Positions 26,367 to 34,424 of a stretch of 64,000 nt of DNA are shown here, one piece after another. Below the pieces are notes generated by a model. The model was given only the letters and a program-made list of their open reading frames with translations. It was not told the origin of the DNA and ran no database searches. Where the stretch lies: the NCBI RefSeq assembly GCF_019431355.1, contig NZ_CP080269.1, positions 5,079,001 to 5,143,000 on the forward strand, given 5' to 3'. Both the position numbers and the translations under genes were made by a program. This DNA comes from Paenibacillus sp. R14(2021). Lineage in GTDB: Bacteria > Bacillota > Bacilli > Paenibacillales > Paenibacillaceae. Position 1 is the first letter of the stretch. Each line of letters begins with the position of its first letter.

Positions 26367-27693
26367 CGGCTTCTGGACGGTCGTCGGCTTCACGGCGAAG
26401 AACAAGCTGAGAGGCAAGGCATTTCTCATTACAACGATCATTATCGCGGTTATTATGAGCATCGGCATTAATCTGCCTTATCTCATCTCGAAGTTCAGCG
26501 GCGAGGGCAAGCCGACGGCGGTCGGCTATACCGACAGTGCCGCCGGCCATACAAGCTCGCAGCTGTTTACGTCAACGCGCCTCGCGAACAGTCTCAATGA
26601 AATTTACGCCAAGCAGGAGAAGCCGGAGCTAAAGCTTGTTCCAATTGCGGATGCGGGCTCGGCGGAGGCGAACGAGCAGGCGTTGAAGCACGCCGTATCG
26701 ACCGGCAGCATCGATGGTTATCTTGAATTTGCGCCTGACAAGGCGGGAGGGTTCCCGTCCGTCACCTATAAGTCCGAAAGCCTTATGGAAACGAAGGTTT
26801 CGCGTTCGCTCACGACATCGCTGCAGGTAGTGAAGATGGATGCCATCCTGAACGGCGGAGGCCTGAGCGATGAGCTCAAAGCTCTATTGGTTGCGCCGAT
26901 CAAGCTGGACACTGTCCAAATTTCGGCAGTAGAAGGAGCTGGCTCTATCGGCCAAGGGAAAACGAAGGAGCAGCAGGGCATGGACATGGCGACGGTATAC
27001 GTAATTATTTTCATGCTGTTCATGGCGATTATCATCAGCGGCCAAATGATTGCAAGCGAGATTACGGCGGAGAAAAGCTCGCGCGTCATGGAAATTCTCA
27101 TTACGAGCGTAGCGCCGCTGAAAGCGATGTTCGGCAAAATCCTCGGTATGTTCCTCGTCGTGCTGACGCAGCTGGCCGTCTACATCCTGGTCATCGTCAT
27201 CAATATGACCTTGCCGCAGAACGCTGACAAACTAAGCGAAATCGGCATCTCGCTGAACGCGATTGACCCGGTTCTGCTCGTATATGCCATCCTGTTCTTC
27301 TTGACCGGCTTCTTCCTGTTTGCGACGCTGTTCGCCGCGGTCGGTTCCATCGTCAGCCGAACCGAGGATCTCGGGCAGGCGGTGCTTCCGATTACGATGC
27401 TGTCGCTCGCAGGCTTTTACATCTGCATGTTCGGCGGCTTGAACAATCCCGGCTCCATGCTGATCAAGGTGTCGTCGTTCATTCCATTCTTCGCGCCTTA
27501 CGCGATGGTCGTTCGGCTCGGTCTGTCCGATCCGCCGCTATGGCAGGTGTGGCTGTCAATTCTCGTCCTTGCCGTTACGATTCTGATCTGCGGCTGGCTC
27601 TCCGCGCGGATCTACCGCGCCGGTGTGCTCATGTACGGTAAGAAGCCTTCGATGAAGGAGCTTGTGAAGGCGATGCGTGCGTATAAGGCGTAG
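26359..27693 (+). CDS. ABC-2 type transporter permease (NatB-like)
   Basis: This 444-residue permease has one N-terminal membrane helix (about residues 20-45), a large extracytoplasmic domain (about 50-215) and five or six C-terminal helices, the ABC2_membrane_3 layout. It contains the EITAEKSSRVMEILITSVAP motif typical of NatB/YhaP permeases. It pairs with the ATPase just upstream; sodium, peptide or toxic-compound export are all possible. The start ATG 26359 lies inside the ATPase stop region. A strong terminator follows. Confidence 0.9.
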   Translation: MNSGFWTVVGFTAKNKLRGKAFLITTIIIAVIMSIGINLPYLISKFSGEGKPTAVGYTDSAAGHTSSQLFTSTRLANSLNEIYAKQEKPELKLVPIADAGSAEANEQALKHAVSTGSIDGYLEFAPDKAGGFPSVTYKSESLMETKVSRSLTTSLQVVKMDAILNGGGLSDELKALLVAPIKLDTVQISAVEGAGSIGQGKTKEQQGMDMATVYVIIFMLFMAIIISGQMIASEITAEKSSRVMEILITSVAPLKAMFGKILGMFLVVLTQLAVYILVIVINMTLPQNADKLSEIGISLNAIDPVLLVYAILFFLTGFFLFATLFAAVGSIVSRTEDLGQAVLPITMLSLAGFYICMFGGLNNPGSMLIKVSSFIPFFAPYAMVVRLGLSDPPLWQVWLSILVLAVTILICGWLSARIYRAGVLMYGKKPSMKELVKAMRAYKA

Positions 27694-27725
27694 CGTGTTC
27701 ATATCTGAATGAATAGTAGTAGTCC

Positions 27726-27758
27726 GTCCAACCTTAATACAGGTTGGACTTTTTTTTC
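27726..27758 (+). terminator. Terminator of the ABC exporter operon
   Basis: GTCCAACCT (27726-27734) pairs with AGGTTGGAC (27741-27749), followed by eight or more T residues. Confidence 0.93.
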
Positions 27759-27764
27759 GTGCCG

Positions 27765-27791
27765 TGAAGCGGATTTCGTACGAAGGGCGTC
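27765..27791 (+). promoter_or_regulatory. Candidate ECF-type promoter before the sigma factor gene
   Basis: TGAAGC (27765-27770) and CGTC (27788-27791) with 17 bp between them resemble the TGAAAC-N16-CGTC pattern of Bacillus ECF promoters. The sigma gene starts 23 bp later, so this would be autoregulation. Confidence 0.45.
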
Positions 27792-27813
27792 TAATAGGGT
27801 GGGGGTGGTATTT

Positions 27814-28353
27814 GTGAAGCCGGCCGGCTCAACAAACAAGGAACCTTTTGCGAAAGAACCCGATCAGGTGCTTGAGCAGCTGATGGATCGTTTCGGCGCG
27901 ATCGTCCTGCGTACGGCTTATTTCTATACGGGAGATCGGCACCTTGCCGAGGATATCAGCCAAGATGTCTTCCTGCGCGCATATCGAAAATGGACATCGT
28001 TTCGAGGTGACAGCTCCGTCCAGACGTGGCTTACAACAATCACAATCAATATATGCCGAGACAAAATGGGTGTACGAATGTTCACGGAACGGCCGACGGA
28101 CCCGATTCACATGGATCGGGGGCGAACGGTCAGCGTCGAGGACGAGGCGATCGAACGCATGGAGAAGAGCGAAGTGCTGCGGCATTTGCTCAGCTTGCCG
28201 TTACCGTATCAGGAAGTGATCTACTTGTATTATTACCTGGAACTGAGCACACGGGAGATCGCGCAAGCGACGTCGTCTCCCGAGGGAACCGTGCGCAACC
28301 GGCTGCACCGTGCGCGCGAGGCGCTCGCTCGGGAAATGAAGAAGGAGGAATAG
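27814..28353 (+). CDS. ECF-family RNA polymerase sigma factor
   Basis: This is a 179-residue sigma-70-family ECF factor. Region 2 is visible as GDRHLAEDISQDVFLRAYRKWTSFRG, and region 4 as LPYQEVIYLYYYLELSTREIAQATSSPEGTVRNRLHRAREAL. The start is GTG 27814, with a GGTGGGGG stretch upstream; the earlier ATG at 27709 lies before the terminator and is not used. The next gene, five bases later, codes for a membrane protein that probably holds it inactive. The stimulus is unknown. Confidence 0.9.
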   Translation: MKPAGSTNKEPFAKEPDQVLEQLMDRFGAIVLRTAYFYTGDRHLAEDISQDVFLRAYRKWTSFRGDSSVQTWLTTITINICRDKMGVRMFTERPTDPIHMDRGRTVSVEDEAIERMEKSEVLRHLLSLPLPYQEVIYLYYYLELSTREIAQATSSPEGTVRNRLHRAREALAREMKKEE

Positions 28354-28357
28354 ACAA

Positions 28358-29038
28358 ATGTCGGACATGAATGATAGGCTGCAGGGTCGTCTGCGGCAAG
28401 AGTTGGATGAGGTATTGTTTGCCTCACTGGAACTGAGCGAACAGACGAAGGGGGAGATCAGAAAACGGGCGGCCACCGCGAATGCGAGCCGGCGTCGCAT
28501 CTTCCCGAAATCGTGGATGACGGGAGCGGCGTCAGCGGCCGCAGTCATTCTGATAATCGCAGGCTGCTTGATTTTTGGGCAGCCGAACGTTCCGGCTCCT
28601 GGCGGCAATCCAAGCGGCAGCGTGACTCCGGGCGGCGTCTCCGGTACGGAGCTGTCCCAGTTAATTACGACTCCGCTTAGCACCGCGGAAGAAGCGAAAG
28701 CGGCATTTGGAGCGGGTCTGCTTATCCCGCGCGTCTTGCCGGAGGGCTACGCGCTTTCGGAGATCGCGTCGACGGGGATGAAGGATCAGCCCGTCAGGGA
28801 CATGGTGTTCACGTACACGTCGGGGGAGAAAGCGATCACGTTCATGGCGAGCCGTGCTGCGGCCTCTTTCCCCGCGGACCTGTTCACGGCGACGAAGGTG
28901 AACGGCGAAGACGGCTTCGTGTTCGAGCAGGAGACGTTCACCGAGCTGTATTGGACGGAGAACGGCATCCAATTCGCCGTGACAGGGCCGATTTCGGCTG
29001 AAGAAGCGATGAGGGTCGCCGAATCGGTCAGTGATTGA
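28358..29038 (+). CDS. Putative membrane-anchored anti-sigma factor
   Basis: This 226-residue protein has a charged cytoplasmic N-terminus of about 52 residues, a single membrane helix (about 53-70), a Pro/Gly/Ser linker and an extracytoplasmic domain resembling DUF4367 (LIPRVLPEGYALSEIAS; TELYWTENGIQFAV). This layout, and its place directly after an ECF sigma gene with GAAGGAGGAA as ribosome site, fit a sigma-sequestering sensor. No zinc-finger HxxxCxxC motif is present. A strong terminator follows. Confidence 0.75.
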   Translation: MSDMNDRLQGRLRQELDEVLFASLELSEQTKGEIRKRAATANASRRRIFPKSWMTGAASAAAVILIIAGCLIFGQPNVPAPGGNPSGSVTPGGVSGTELSQLITTPLSTAEEAKAAFGAGLLIPRVLPEGYALSEIASTGMKDQPVRDMVFTYTSGEKAITFMASRAAASFPADLFTATKVNGEDGFVFEQETFTELYWTENGIQFAVTGPISAEEAMRVAESVSD

Positions 29039-29073
29039 TTTCCCTTGTCGGATGGGAAGATCAACGAAACATG

Positions 29074-29099
29074 AAAAGCCGCATCATTTGCGGCTTTTT
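29074..29099 (+). terminator. Terminator of the ECF sigma/anti-sigma operon
   Basis: A stem AAAAGCCGCA (29074-29083) / TGCGGCTTTT (29089-29098) is followed by T. Confidence 0.92.
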
Positions 29100-29243
29100 G
29101 TTCTTTTATCTGCTAATAGGGGAGCTATACGGAATTCAACGCAATGCGGTGTCATGTGATTATAATTACCGTTATTTGTATGTTAAAATTGAAGGAAGTA
29201 ACCATATTCTCGGTAAAATTAGACGGAAACGGAGTGTTAAGAA

Positions 29244-29996
29244 ATGAATAAGCATAACGCCTACTTAAGGCAAATTCAGCTTAAGAGAACGTTAATTCCC
29301 TCTTACAATTCCTATCCGTTTAATTTAGGGGTAATTAAAAGCCTCAATCAGCTTGATTTCCACCCGAAAGTAACGTACATCGTTGGCGAGAACGGGATGG
29401 GAAAATCGACGTTAATGGAATCCATTGCCGTAGCATGGGGGTTCAATCCTGAGGGCGGCACGATCAACTTTTCCTTTTCGACGAAAGCTACACATTCTGA
29501 CTTATTTGAATACATCCAATTGATAAAAGGTCATCAACGTCCCAAGGATGGTTTCTTTTTTAGAGCCGAAAGTTATTATAATCTGGCTTCAAACATAGAT
29601 GATCTCGATCGTCAATTTTCATTTGGTCCACCACTTAAAGATTCTTACGGCGGCAAATCCTTGCACGAACAATCGCACGGCGAGTCGTTTTTCTCCGCAT
29701 TCGTACATCGTTTTGGAGGCAAAGGACTGTATATTCTGGATGAACCCGAAGCCGCATTGTCTCCTCTGCGCCAAATGGCGATGCTTACTCGAATCCATGA
29801 ATTGGTTCAACAAAACTCCCAGTTTATTATTTCAACGCATTCCCCCATTCTTATGGCCTATCCGGAATCGATTATTTACAATCTGAAGCCAGAGGGTATC
29901 GAAATCTGTTCGCTTGAGGAAACCGATCATTACTTGATTACGAGAGAGTTTATCAATAATAAGGAAAAGATGCTTAACCAGTTATTTGAAGACTAA
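29244..29996 (+). CDS. Stand-alone AAA/ABC-like ATPase (COG3910-like)
   Basis: This 250-residue ATPase has Walker A VGENGMGKST near residue 48, a signature-like SHGESFF near 143, Walker B GLYILDEPEAALSP and the switch histidine in ISTHSP. It has the SMC/RecF-type head but no coiled coil and no membrane segment. Small relatives of this kind are annotated as predicted ATPases of unknown role. Base composition is AT-rich compared with flanking operons. There is no partner nuclease or transporter beside it. Confidence 0.8.
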   Translation: MNKHNAYLRQIQLKRTLIPSYNSYPFNLGVIKSLNQLDFHPKVTYIVGENGMGKSTLMESIAVAWGFNPEGGTINFSFSTKATHSDLFEYIQLIKGHQRPKDGFFFRAESYYNLASNIDDLDRQFSFGPPLKDSYGGKSLHEQSHGESFFSAFVHRFGGKGLYILDEPEAALSPLRQMAMLTRIHELVQQNSQFIISTHSPILMAYPESIIYNLKPEGIEICSLEETDHYLITREFINNKEKMLNQLFED

Positions 29997-30055
29997 ACGC
30001 TGCCAAGCAAGCAAAGTTAACCATGCTTGTTACGATTAGGATCGGGGGAATCGAT

Positions 30056-30919
30056 ATGTCAAAGGAACCGCTCAAGCCTGAGCTCGTCAGAGCGTTTGTT
30101 GCGTCTGCTCATGGGGATCTCGATAAAGTGAAAGAATTAGTGGTACTAGAGCCGGGTCTTCTTCACGCAGCGATGAACTGGGGATCGGGTGATTGGGAGA
30201 CTGCACTCGGAGCCGCCTCTCATGTTGGCCGCCGGGATATTGCAGAATGGCTGCTGGAGCAAGGCGCGCGCATGGATATTTTTGCTGCTGCTATGTTGGG
30301 TGAAATCGATCTTGTACGAACGTATATTGATCGTTATCCTTTCATGCTTCAGGCGAAAGGGCCGCATGGCATCCCGCTGCTTCAGCATGCGATAATGGGT
30401 GGGGAACAAGCGAAGGAAGTCGTCGATTATTTGAAATCCTTTATCAAAGAAGAAGAGAAGGAGCTGAGCGGCATGATTCTTGTGGAAAATCGTATTGAGG
30501 TTAAAAAAGGGTTTGGCGAGGCTGTCTTGGAACGTTTCCGTAAACCGAAAACGGTTCATACATTTGATGGATTCGTTCGCATGGATGTTTTGCACAGCGT
30601 GAATGAAGCGGGCAACGATGAAATTCGGGTATGCACGACTTGGAGAGACGAGCCATCGTTCCAAGCTTGGGCGAGCAGCCAATCCTTCAGCAGTGCTCAT
30701 GGCCGTCGTCCCGAGGAAACGGAACGTTCGGAGAGCGAGAAGTCTTCGGGACATCCTCATGGTGGATCGCAGCCATCGGAGTCGAATGAAGGAGGCACCA
30801 TTATTGGCAATAAAGTGACGATCTATGAAGTGTTTGCCTCACACTTGCCTGAAACAGCAGCAGATGTCGCCGTTCATGCTGCAGCAAATAGTAAAGCAGA
30901 CTCGGCAGTCAATTCTTAA
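30056..30919 (+). CDS. Ankyrin-repeat domain fused to IsdG-type haem-degrading monooxygenase
   Basis: This is a 287-residue two-part protein. Residues about 5-130 are ankyrin-like helical repeats (VRAFVASAHGDLDKVKELV; GRRDIAEWLLEQGARMD; MLGEIDLVRTYID). Residues about 140-262 are an antibiotic-biosynthesis-monooxygenase domain like IsdG/HmoA. Asn145, Trp205 and His215 have exactly the spacing of the IsdG catalytic triad (Asn7, Trp67, His77). Met140 opens the second domain and has GAAGGAG nine bases before it, so a separate monooxygenase could also be made. ATG 30056 follows GGGGGAA. Haem or a related ring compound is the likely substrate (inference). Confidence 0.82.
   Translation: MSKEPLKPELVRAFVASAHGDLDKVKELVVLEPGLLHAAMNWGSGDWETALGAASHVGRRDIAEWLLEQGARMDIFAAAMLGEIDLVRTYIDRYPFMLQAKGPHGIPLLQHAIMGGEQAKEVVDYLKSFIKEEEKELSGMILVENRIEVKKGFGEAVLERFRKPKTVHTFDGFVRMDVLHSVNEAGNDEIRVCTTWRDEPSFQAWASSQSFSSAHGRRPEETERSESEKSSGHPHGGSQPSESNEGGTIIGNKVTIYEVFASHLPETAADVAVHAAANSKADSAVNS
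30457..30475 (+). promoter_or_regulatory. Internal ribosome binding site and ATG inside the ankyrin-monooxygenase gene
   Basis: GAAGGAG (30457-30463) lies nine bases before the in-frame ATG at 30473 (Met140), exactly where the monooxygenase domain begins. It may give a second, ankyrin-free product, or be the relic of two fused genes. Confidence 0.55.
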
Positions 30920-30946
30920 ACGAGCTGCAGTCTGGACTCCGATAAT

Positions 30947-30992
30947 AAAAAAGCGACAAGAACCTTAACAACAGGTTTCTTGTCGCTTTTTT
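30947..30992. terminator. Bidirectional terminator between convergent genes
   Basis: The stem is built on AAGCGACAAG / CTTGTCGCTT, extends inward with one bulge, and is flanked by A and T runs on the two sides. It can serve the monooxygenase gene (+) and the rrf2 gene (-). Confidence 0.9.
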
Positions 30993-31031
30993 CATGCATT
31001 TTTTGGGTCGAATATAGATGAGTTCGCGCGG

Positions 31032-31535
31032 TCAACCTTTGTAGCTGCTGGCAAAAAACTCACGCGTATCTTGAAGCGATTGTGGGGTTAATACACGGCT
31101 AAGCTCTTCTTTCAACCATCTAAGCGACTTCTTACGCAAATTCGTCCGCATGCTTTCTTCGGCGTCAAGCATGGCTAAGTTGATCACGCACGGTGTGGCC
31201 ATTGTGCATGTTTTAAAGTCTTCATCCCGGCAGAGATAGCTGTTATTTTTGATGTTTTTACATTGAAAAAGCGATGGAGCGCCTTCGACCGCATCAACGA
31301 CATCCCAGAATGAAATATCTGCTGCGGGTCTGGCTAATTTATAGCCCCCGTTGACGCCGGGGACGGAATTTACGATGCCTGCTTTCGTTAGTTTTCTAAA
31401 AATCTTCGAAAGATAGGTTTCCGAGATTCCTTGAAAACTGGAAAGCTCCTTAATCCCGATGCTCGCATCAGGCGGAATATCGATTAAATATACTAAGCAA
31501 TGCAGTGCATATTCGACACCAATACTATACTGCAT
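31032..31535 (-). CDS. Rrf2-family transcriptional regulator
   Basis: This 167-residue regulator has an N-terminal winged helix (YALHCLVYLIDIP; IKELSSFQGISETYLSKIFRKLTKAGIV) and the Rrf2 wing GVNGGYKLARP. Four cysteines (92, 102, 110, 116) lie in the region where IscR and NsrR bind an iron-sulfur cluster, so redox sensing is plausible. The ATG at 31535 follows AGGTGATT. It is divergent from the AhpD-like/azoreductase operon; a palindrome sits inside its own promoter spacer. Confidence 0.9.
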   Translation of the reverse strand: MQYSIGVEYALHCLVYLIDIPPDASIGIKELSSFQGISETYLSKIFRKLTKAGIVNSVPGVNGGYKLARPAADISFWDVVDAVEGAPSLFQCKNIKNNSYLCRDEDFKTCTMATPCVINLAMLDAEESMRTNLRKKSLRWLKEELSRVLTPQSLQDTREFFASSYKG

Positions 31536-31575
31536 GCAATCACCTGCTTTCTAGAGGTAAAGGTTGTTCTTAATC

Positions 31576-31604
31576 ATCTTAGGTGGATTTAAAATCCTTG
31601 TCAA
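31576..31604 (-). promoter_or_regulatory. rrf2 promoter with palindromic operator in the spacer
   Basis: On the minus strand, TTGACA (plus 31604-31599), a 17-bp spacer and TAAGAT (plus 31581-31576) form a sigma-A promoter. The spacer holds the perfect dyad GGATTTTAAATCC (plus 31585-31597), so a bound repressor would cover the promoter core. Confidence 0.75.
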
Positions 31605-31650
31605 ATTGGAGTGTCCGAATATACCGGAGCACATGACTCATGATTTGTGA

Positions 31651-31679
31651 TTGACAGCTGCAAAATAAATGGCTATATT
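31651..31679 (+). promoter_or_regulatory. Sigma-A promoter of the AhpD-like/azoreductase operon
   Basis: TTGACA (31651-31656) and TATATT (31674-31679) have a 17-bp spacer, 69 bp upstream of the ATG at 31748. Confidence 0.75.
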
Positions 31680-31747
31680 ATAGACAAGATCAATCCTGGA
31701 TATATGTTGTCGACGATTGATCAAAATTCGTTCACGGGGGAATCACG

Positions 31748-32191
31748 ATGAAGGTCAGATTGAATTATGTCAGTGCAAGCCCAGAGGCGCTGCAAACGAT
31801 GCTGAAGTTTGAAGGGTTTATCAAGAAAAGCGGGCTGGATGCGAATTTATATGAGCTCATTAAAATCAGAGCATCGCAAATTAACGGGTGTGCGTTCTGC
31901 ATCAACATGCATACGCGGGACGCTCGGAAAATAGGCGAGACGGAGCAGCGGATTTATTTGCTTAATGCGTGGCGTGAAGCTCCTTTCTATACCGACAAAG
32001 AAAGAGCCGTGCTTGAACTTACGGAAGCCGTAACCCGAATTTCCGAAGGAGGCGTGCCGCAGGATTTGTACGAAAGAGTACGTGCACACGTGGATGAGGC
32101 CGAATATGTGGTCATCATTATGGCGATCAACACCATCAATGCATGGAACCGAATCGCTATTTCTACAGGGATGTTCCCGGAAGAGGAGTAA
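31748..32191 (+). CDS. Carboxymuconolactone decarboxylase-family protein (AhpD-like)
   Basis: This 147-residue all-helical protein has the AhpD-type active-site pattern: Glu36, Cys48, Cys51 and His55 in GCAFCINMHT. Such proteins act as alkylhydroperoxidase-type reductases or thiol oxidoreductases. GGGGGAA precedes the ATG. It is nearly a twin of the gene at 33895. The Rrf2 regulator next to it and the azoreductase after it point to quinone or electrophile stress. Confidence 0.88.
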   Translation: MKVRLNYVSASPEALQTMLKFEGFIKKSGLDANLYELIKIRASQINGCAFCINMHTRDARKIGETEQRIYLLNAWREAPFYTDKERAVLELTEAVTRISEGGVPQDLYERVRAHVDEAEYVVIIMAINTINAWNRIAISTGMFPEEE

Positions 32192-32244
32192 AGAGAAGCG
32201 TGCTAAGACATCTTAGAACGCACCAGGTCAAGGAGGTATCCAAC

Positions 32245-32880
32245 ATGGCAACCGTTCTATATGTAAACGCACACCCGCTTGATCGGAGCGTATCCCATAG
32301 CTTGTCTGTAGGTTACGAATTTCTACAGGCTTACCGGAGAGCAAATCCTGAGGATGAGATTGTTAATCTGGATCTCTGTTATATGGACATTCCTCAATTA
32401 GATGCCGATGTATTGACGGGCTGGAATCAATTGAAAAGCGGCAGCTCGCTCGATCAATTAAGCTCGGGTGCTCGGGCGAAAGTAGTCCGGTTGAGCGAAC
32501 TGGTGGATCAGTTTCTCGCTGCGGACAAAATCGTCGTCGTCAATCCGGTATGGAACTTCTTATTCCCTCCCGTATTGAAAGCCTATATTGACGCCATATG
32601 CATACCGGGGAAAACAGTCGATTATACGCCAGCAGGCCCGATCGGTTTAGCTTCCGACAAAAAGCTGCTTCATATTCAGGCATCCGGCAGCGTGCTGTCG
32701 GAGGGCACTGCGGCTGCATTCGAGTTCAGCCACCGCTACTTGACGGCGGTAGCTCAGTACATGGGCATACCTTCCATCGAAGTGATTTATGTCGAGGGTA
32801 CGGGAAGAGCGCCTAATCAAGTAGCAGCGATGAAAGAACAAGCCATCCGACAAGCGCACGAGCTTGCTGCGAGCTTCTAA
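32245..32880 (+). CDS. azoR: FMN-dependent NADH-azoreductase
   Basis: This 211-residue flavodoxin-fold enzyme of the AzoR family has the FMN phosphate site NAHPLDRSVSHSL, VVVNPVWNFLFPPVLKAYID and QASGSVLSEG. It reduces azo dyes and, more relevantly, quinones in a two-electron step. ATG 32245 follows AAGGAGG; an earlier in-frame ATG at 32143 overlaps the upstream gene and is not used. It lies 53 bp after the AhpD-like gene in one operon. Confidence 0.9.
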   Translation: MATVLYVNAHPLDRSVSHSLSVGYEFLQAYRRANPEDEIVNLDLCYMDIPQLDADVLTGWNQLKSGSSLDQLSSGARAKVVRLSELVDQFLAADKIVVVNPVWNFLFPPVLKAYIDAICIPGKTVDYTPAGPIGLASDKKLLHIQASGSVLSEGTAAAFEFSHRYLTAVAQYMGIPSIEVIYVEGTGRAPNQVAAMKEQAIRQAHELAASF

Positions 32881-32891
32881 GCCGGTTCGGT

Positions 32892-33812
32892 ATGAAATAC
32901 ATGTTATTTGTTTTAGCCGGGGCATGCTGCTTTGGTTTATTAGGAACTTTCGTCAAGAAAGCTTATGAAACCGGCTTTAATGTTGGCGATGTTGTCGGCA
33001 GTCAAAACCTGTTCGGCGTGGCGATGTTATGGCTATTGGTACTTGTGACCGCGAAATCAGCGAAACGATCCGAGGCTTCGCAAACCGCCCACGTAACATG
33101 GCGTCAGGCGCTCGTGCTCATGACCGTAGGCACAACGACAGGCTTAACCGGTATGCTGTACTATTCAGCGCTCCAGTATATTCCGTCTTCATTCGCGATA
33201 ATCTTATTATTCCAATTTACGTGGATGGGAATCCTGCTTGAAGCCGTGGTTGAACGCAAACGTCCTGGCACACGTACGGTGTTATCCATTATCGTCTTAT
33301 TCGCTGGCATACTAATGGCAAGCGGCTATGTGGGCGGAAGTCATAAGGGAGTCTCCTTGATCGGCATTTCACTCGGTTTGTTGTCTGCAGTTACCTACAC
33401 GCTCTTTATTTGGTTTAGCGGGCGAACAGCCAAACATGTCGCTCCGATCAACCGAAGCGCGATTATGTTGTCCGGCTCGTTTATTCTCGCCATGTTGGTG
33501 TTTCCGCCGCATTTTATTATAGATGGTTCTTTGTACAAAGGTTTGTTGCCTTGGGGGCTTCTGCTTGCGCTCTTCGGTATCGTGATTCCACCCTTGTTCT
33601 ATGCCATTGGCGTGCCGCGCGTTGGCGGCGGACTCGCTTCAATCTTGAGCGCCGTTGAACTGCCGATGGCCGTCATGATGTCGTACGTCGTGCTGAATGA
33701 GAACGTCGGCTGGCTGCAATGGCTTGGCGTAGGCATCACAATGTGCGGAATCGCGCTGCCGCAAATCATGAAACGGAGCAGCTTCAAGGTCTCCGAATCA
33801 TACAAGGCATAA
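32892..33812 (+). CDS. EamA/DMT-family transporter
   Basis: This 306-residue membrane protein has ten hydrophobic segments arranged as two EamA repeats, typical of drug/metabolite exporters. The ATG lies 11 bp after the azoreductase stop, without a good ribosome site, so coupled translation is likely. Its place in a redox operon suggests export of a toxic or reduced aromatic compound, but uptake of a metabolite cannot be excluded. Confidence 0.86.
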   Translation: MKYMLFVLAGACCFGLLGTFVKKAYETGFNVGDVVGSQNLFGVAMLWLLVLVTAKSAKRSEASQTAHVTWRQALVLMTVGTTTGLTGMLYYSALQYIPSSFAIILLFQFTWMGILLEAVVERKRPGTRTVLSIIVLFAGILMASGYVGGSHKGVSLIGISLGLLSAVTYTLFIWFSGRTAKHVAPINRSAIMLSGSFILAMLVFPPHFIIDGSLYKGLLPWGLLLALFGIVIPPLFYAIGVPRVGGGLASILSAVELPMAVMMSYVVLNENVGWLQWLGVGITMCGIALPQIMKRSSFKVSESYKA

Positions 33813-33894
33813 CAGGGGATACTTTGTCCCGAAGGAAGATGCTGAGGTACAGAACTTATAATCCAATAAAAACAAAACTGAAGGAGTGTTATCG

Positions 33895-34356
33895 ATGAAG
33901 GAAAGACTGAATTATATGAAAGTACAGCCGGAGTCCCTGCAGACGCTATTGAAATTGGAAGGGTACGTGAAGAAGAGCGGTCTCGAAGAGAAGCTGGTCG
34001 AGCTGATTAAAATTCGCACCTCGCAAATCAATGGCTGTGCGTTCTGCATAGATATGCATACGAAAGACGCGCGTGCCATGGGTGAGACGGAACAGCGCCT
34101 CTACCTGCTGAACGCATGGCGTGAAGCGCCATTCTACACGGATGCGGAGCGGGCTGCGCTTGCATTGACGGAAGCCGTGACCAAGATCTCGGATGCTGGC
34201 GTGCCGCAGCATTTGTACGAGCTGGTCCGGAATTATTACGACGAGAGCGAGTATGTCGATTTGATTATGGCGATTAATGCGATCAACTGCTGGAACCGCA
34301 TGGCGATCTCCACAGGCATGGTGCCAGGCGAATATCAGCCGGCTGTTCGTAAATAA
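33895..34356 (+). CDS. Carboxymuconolactone decarboxylase-family protein (AhpD-like paralogue)
   Basis: This 153-residue paralogue of the 31748 gene has the same active-site positions (Glu36, Cys48, Cys51, His55). Most residues from 38 to 110 are shared, including the stretch LLNAWREAPFYTD. ATG 33895 has AAGGAG eight bases before it; a GTG at 33886 overlaps that site. It closes the azoreductase/transporter operon or has its own transcript. A long hairpin follows. Confidence 0.88.
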   Translation: MKERLNYMKVQPESLQTLLKLEGYVKKSGLEEKLVELIKIRTSQINGCAFCIDMHTKDARAMGETEQRLYLLNAWREAPFYTDAERAALALTEAVTKISDAGVPQHLYELVRNYYDESEYVDLIMAINAINCWNRMAISTGMVPGEYQPAVRK

Positions 34357-34365
34357 CCAGACCAT

Positions 34366-34408
34366 TAGACGAGTCCCTGTGCATCAACGATGTACGGGGA
34401 CTCGTCTA
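34366..34408 (+). terminator. Long hairpin after the AhpD-like paralogue
   Basis: A 12-bp perfect stem (34366-34377 with 34397-34408) continues inward with a further imperfect stem. The T tract after it is weak. Confidence 0.65.
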
Positions 34409-34424
34409 TACTTTAGGGGGACCT

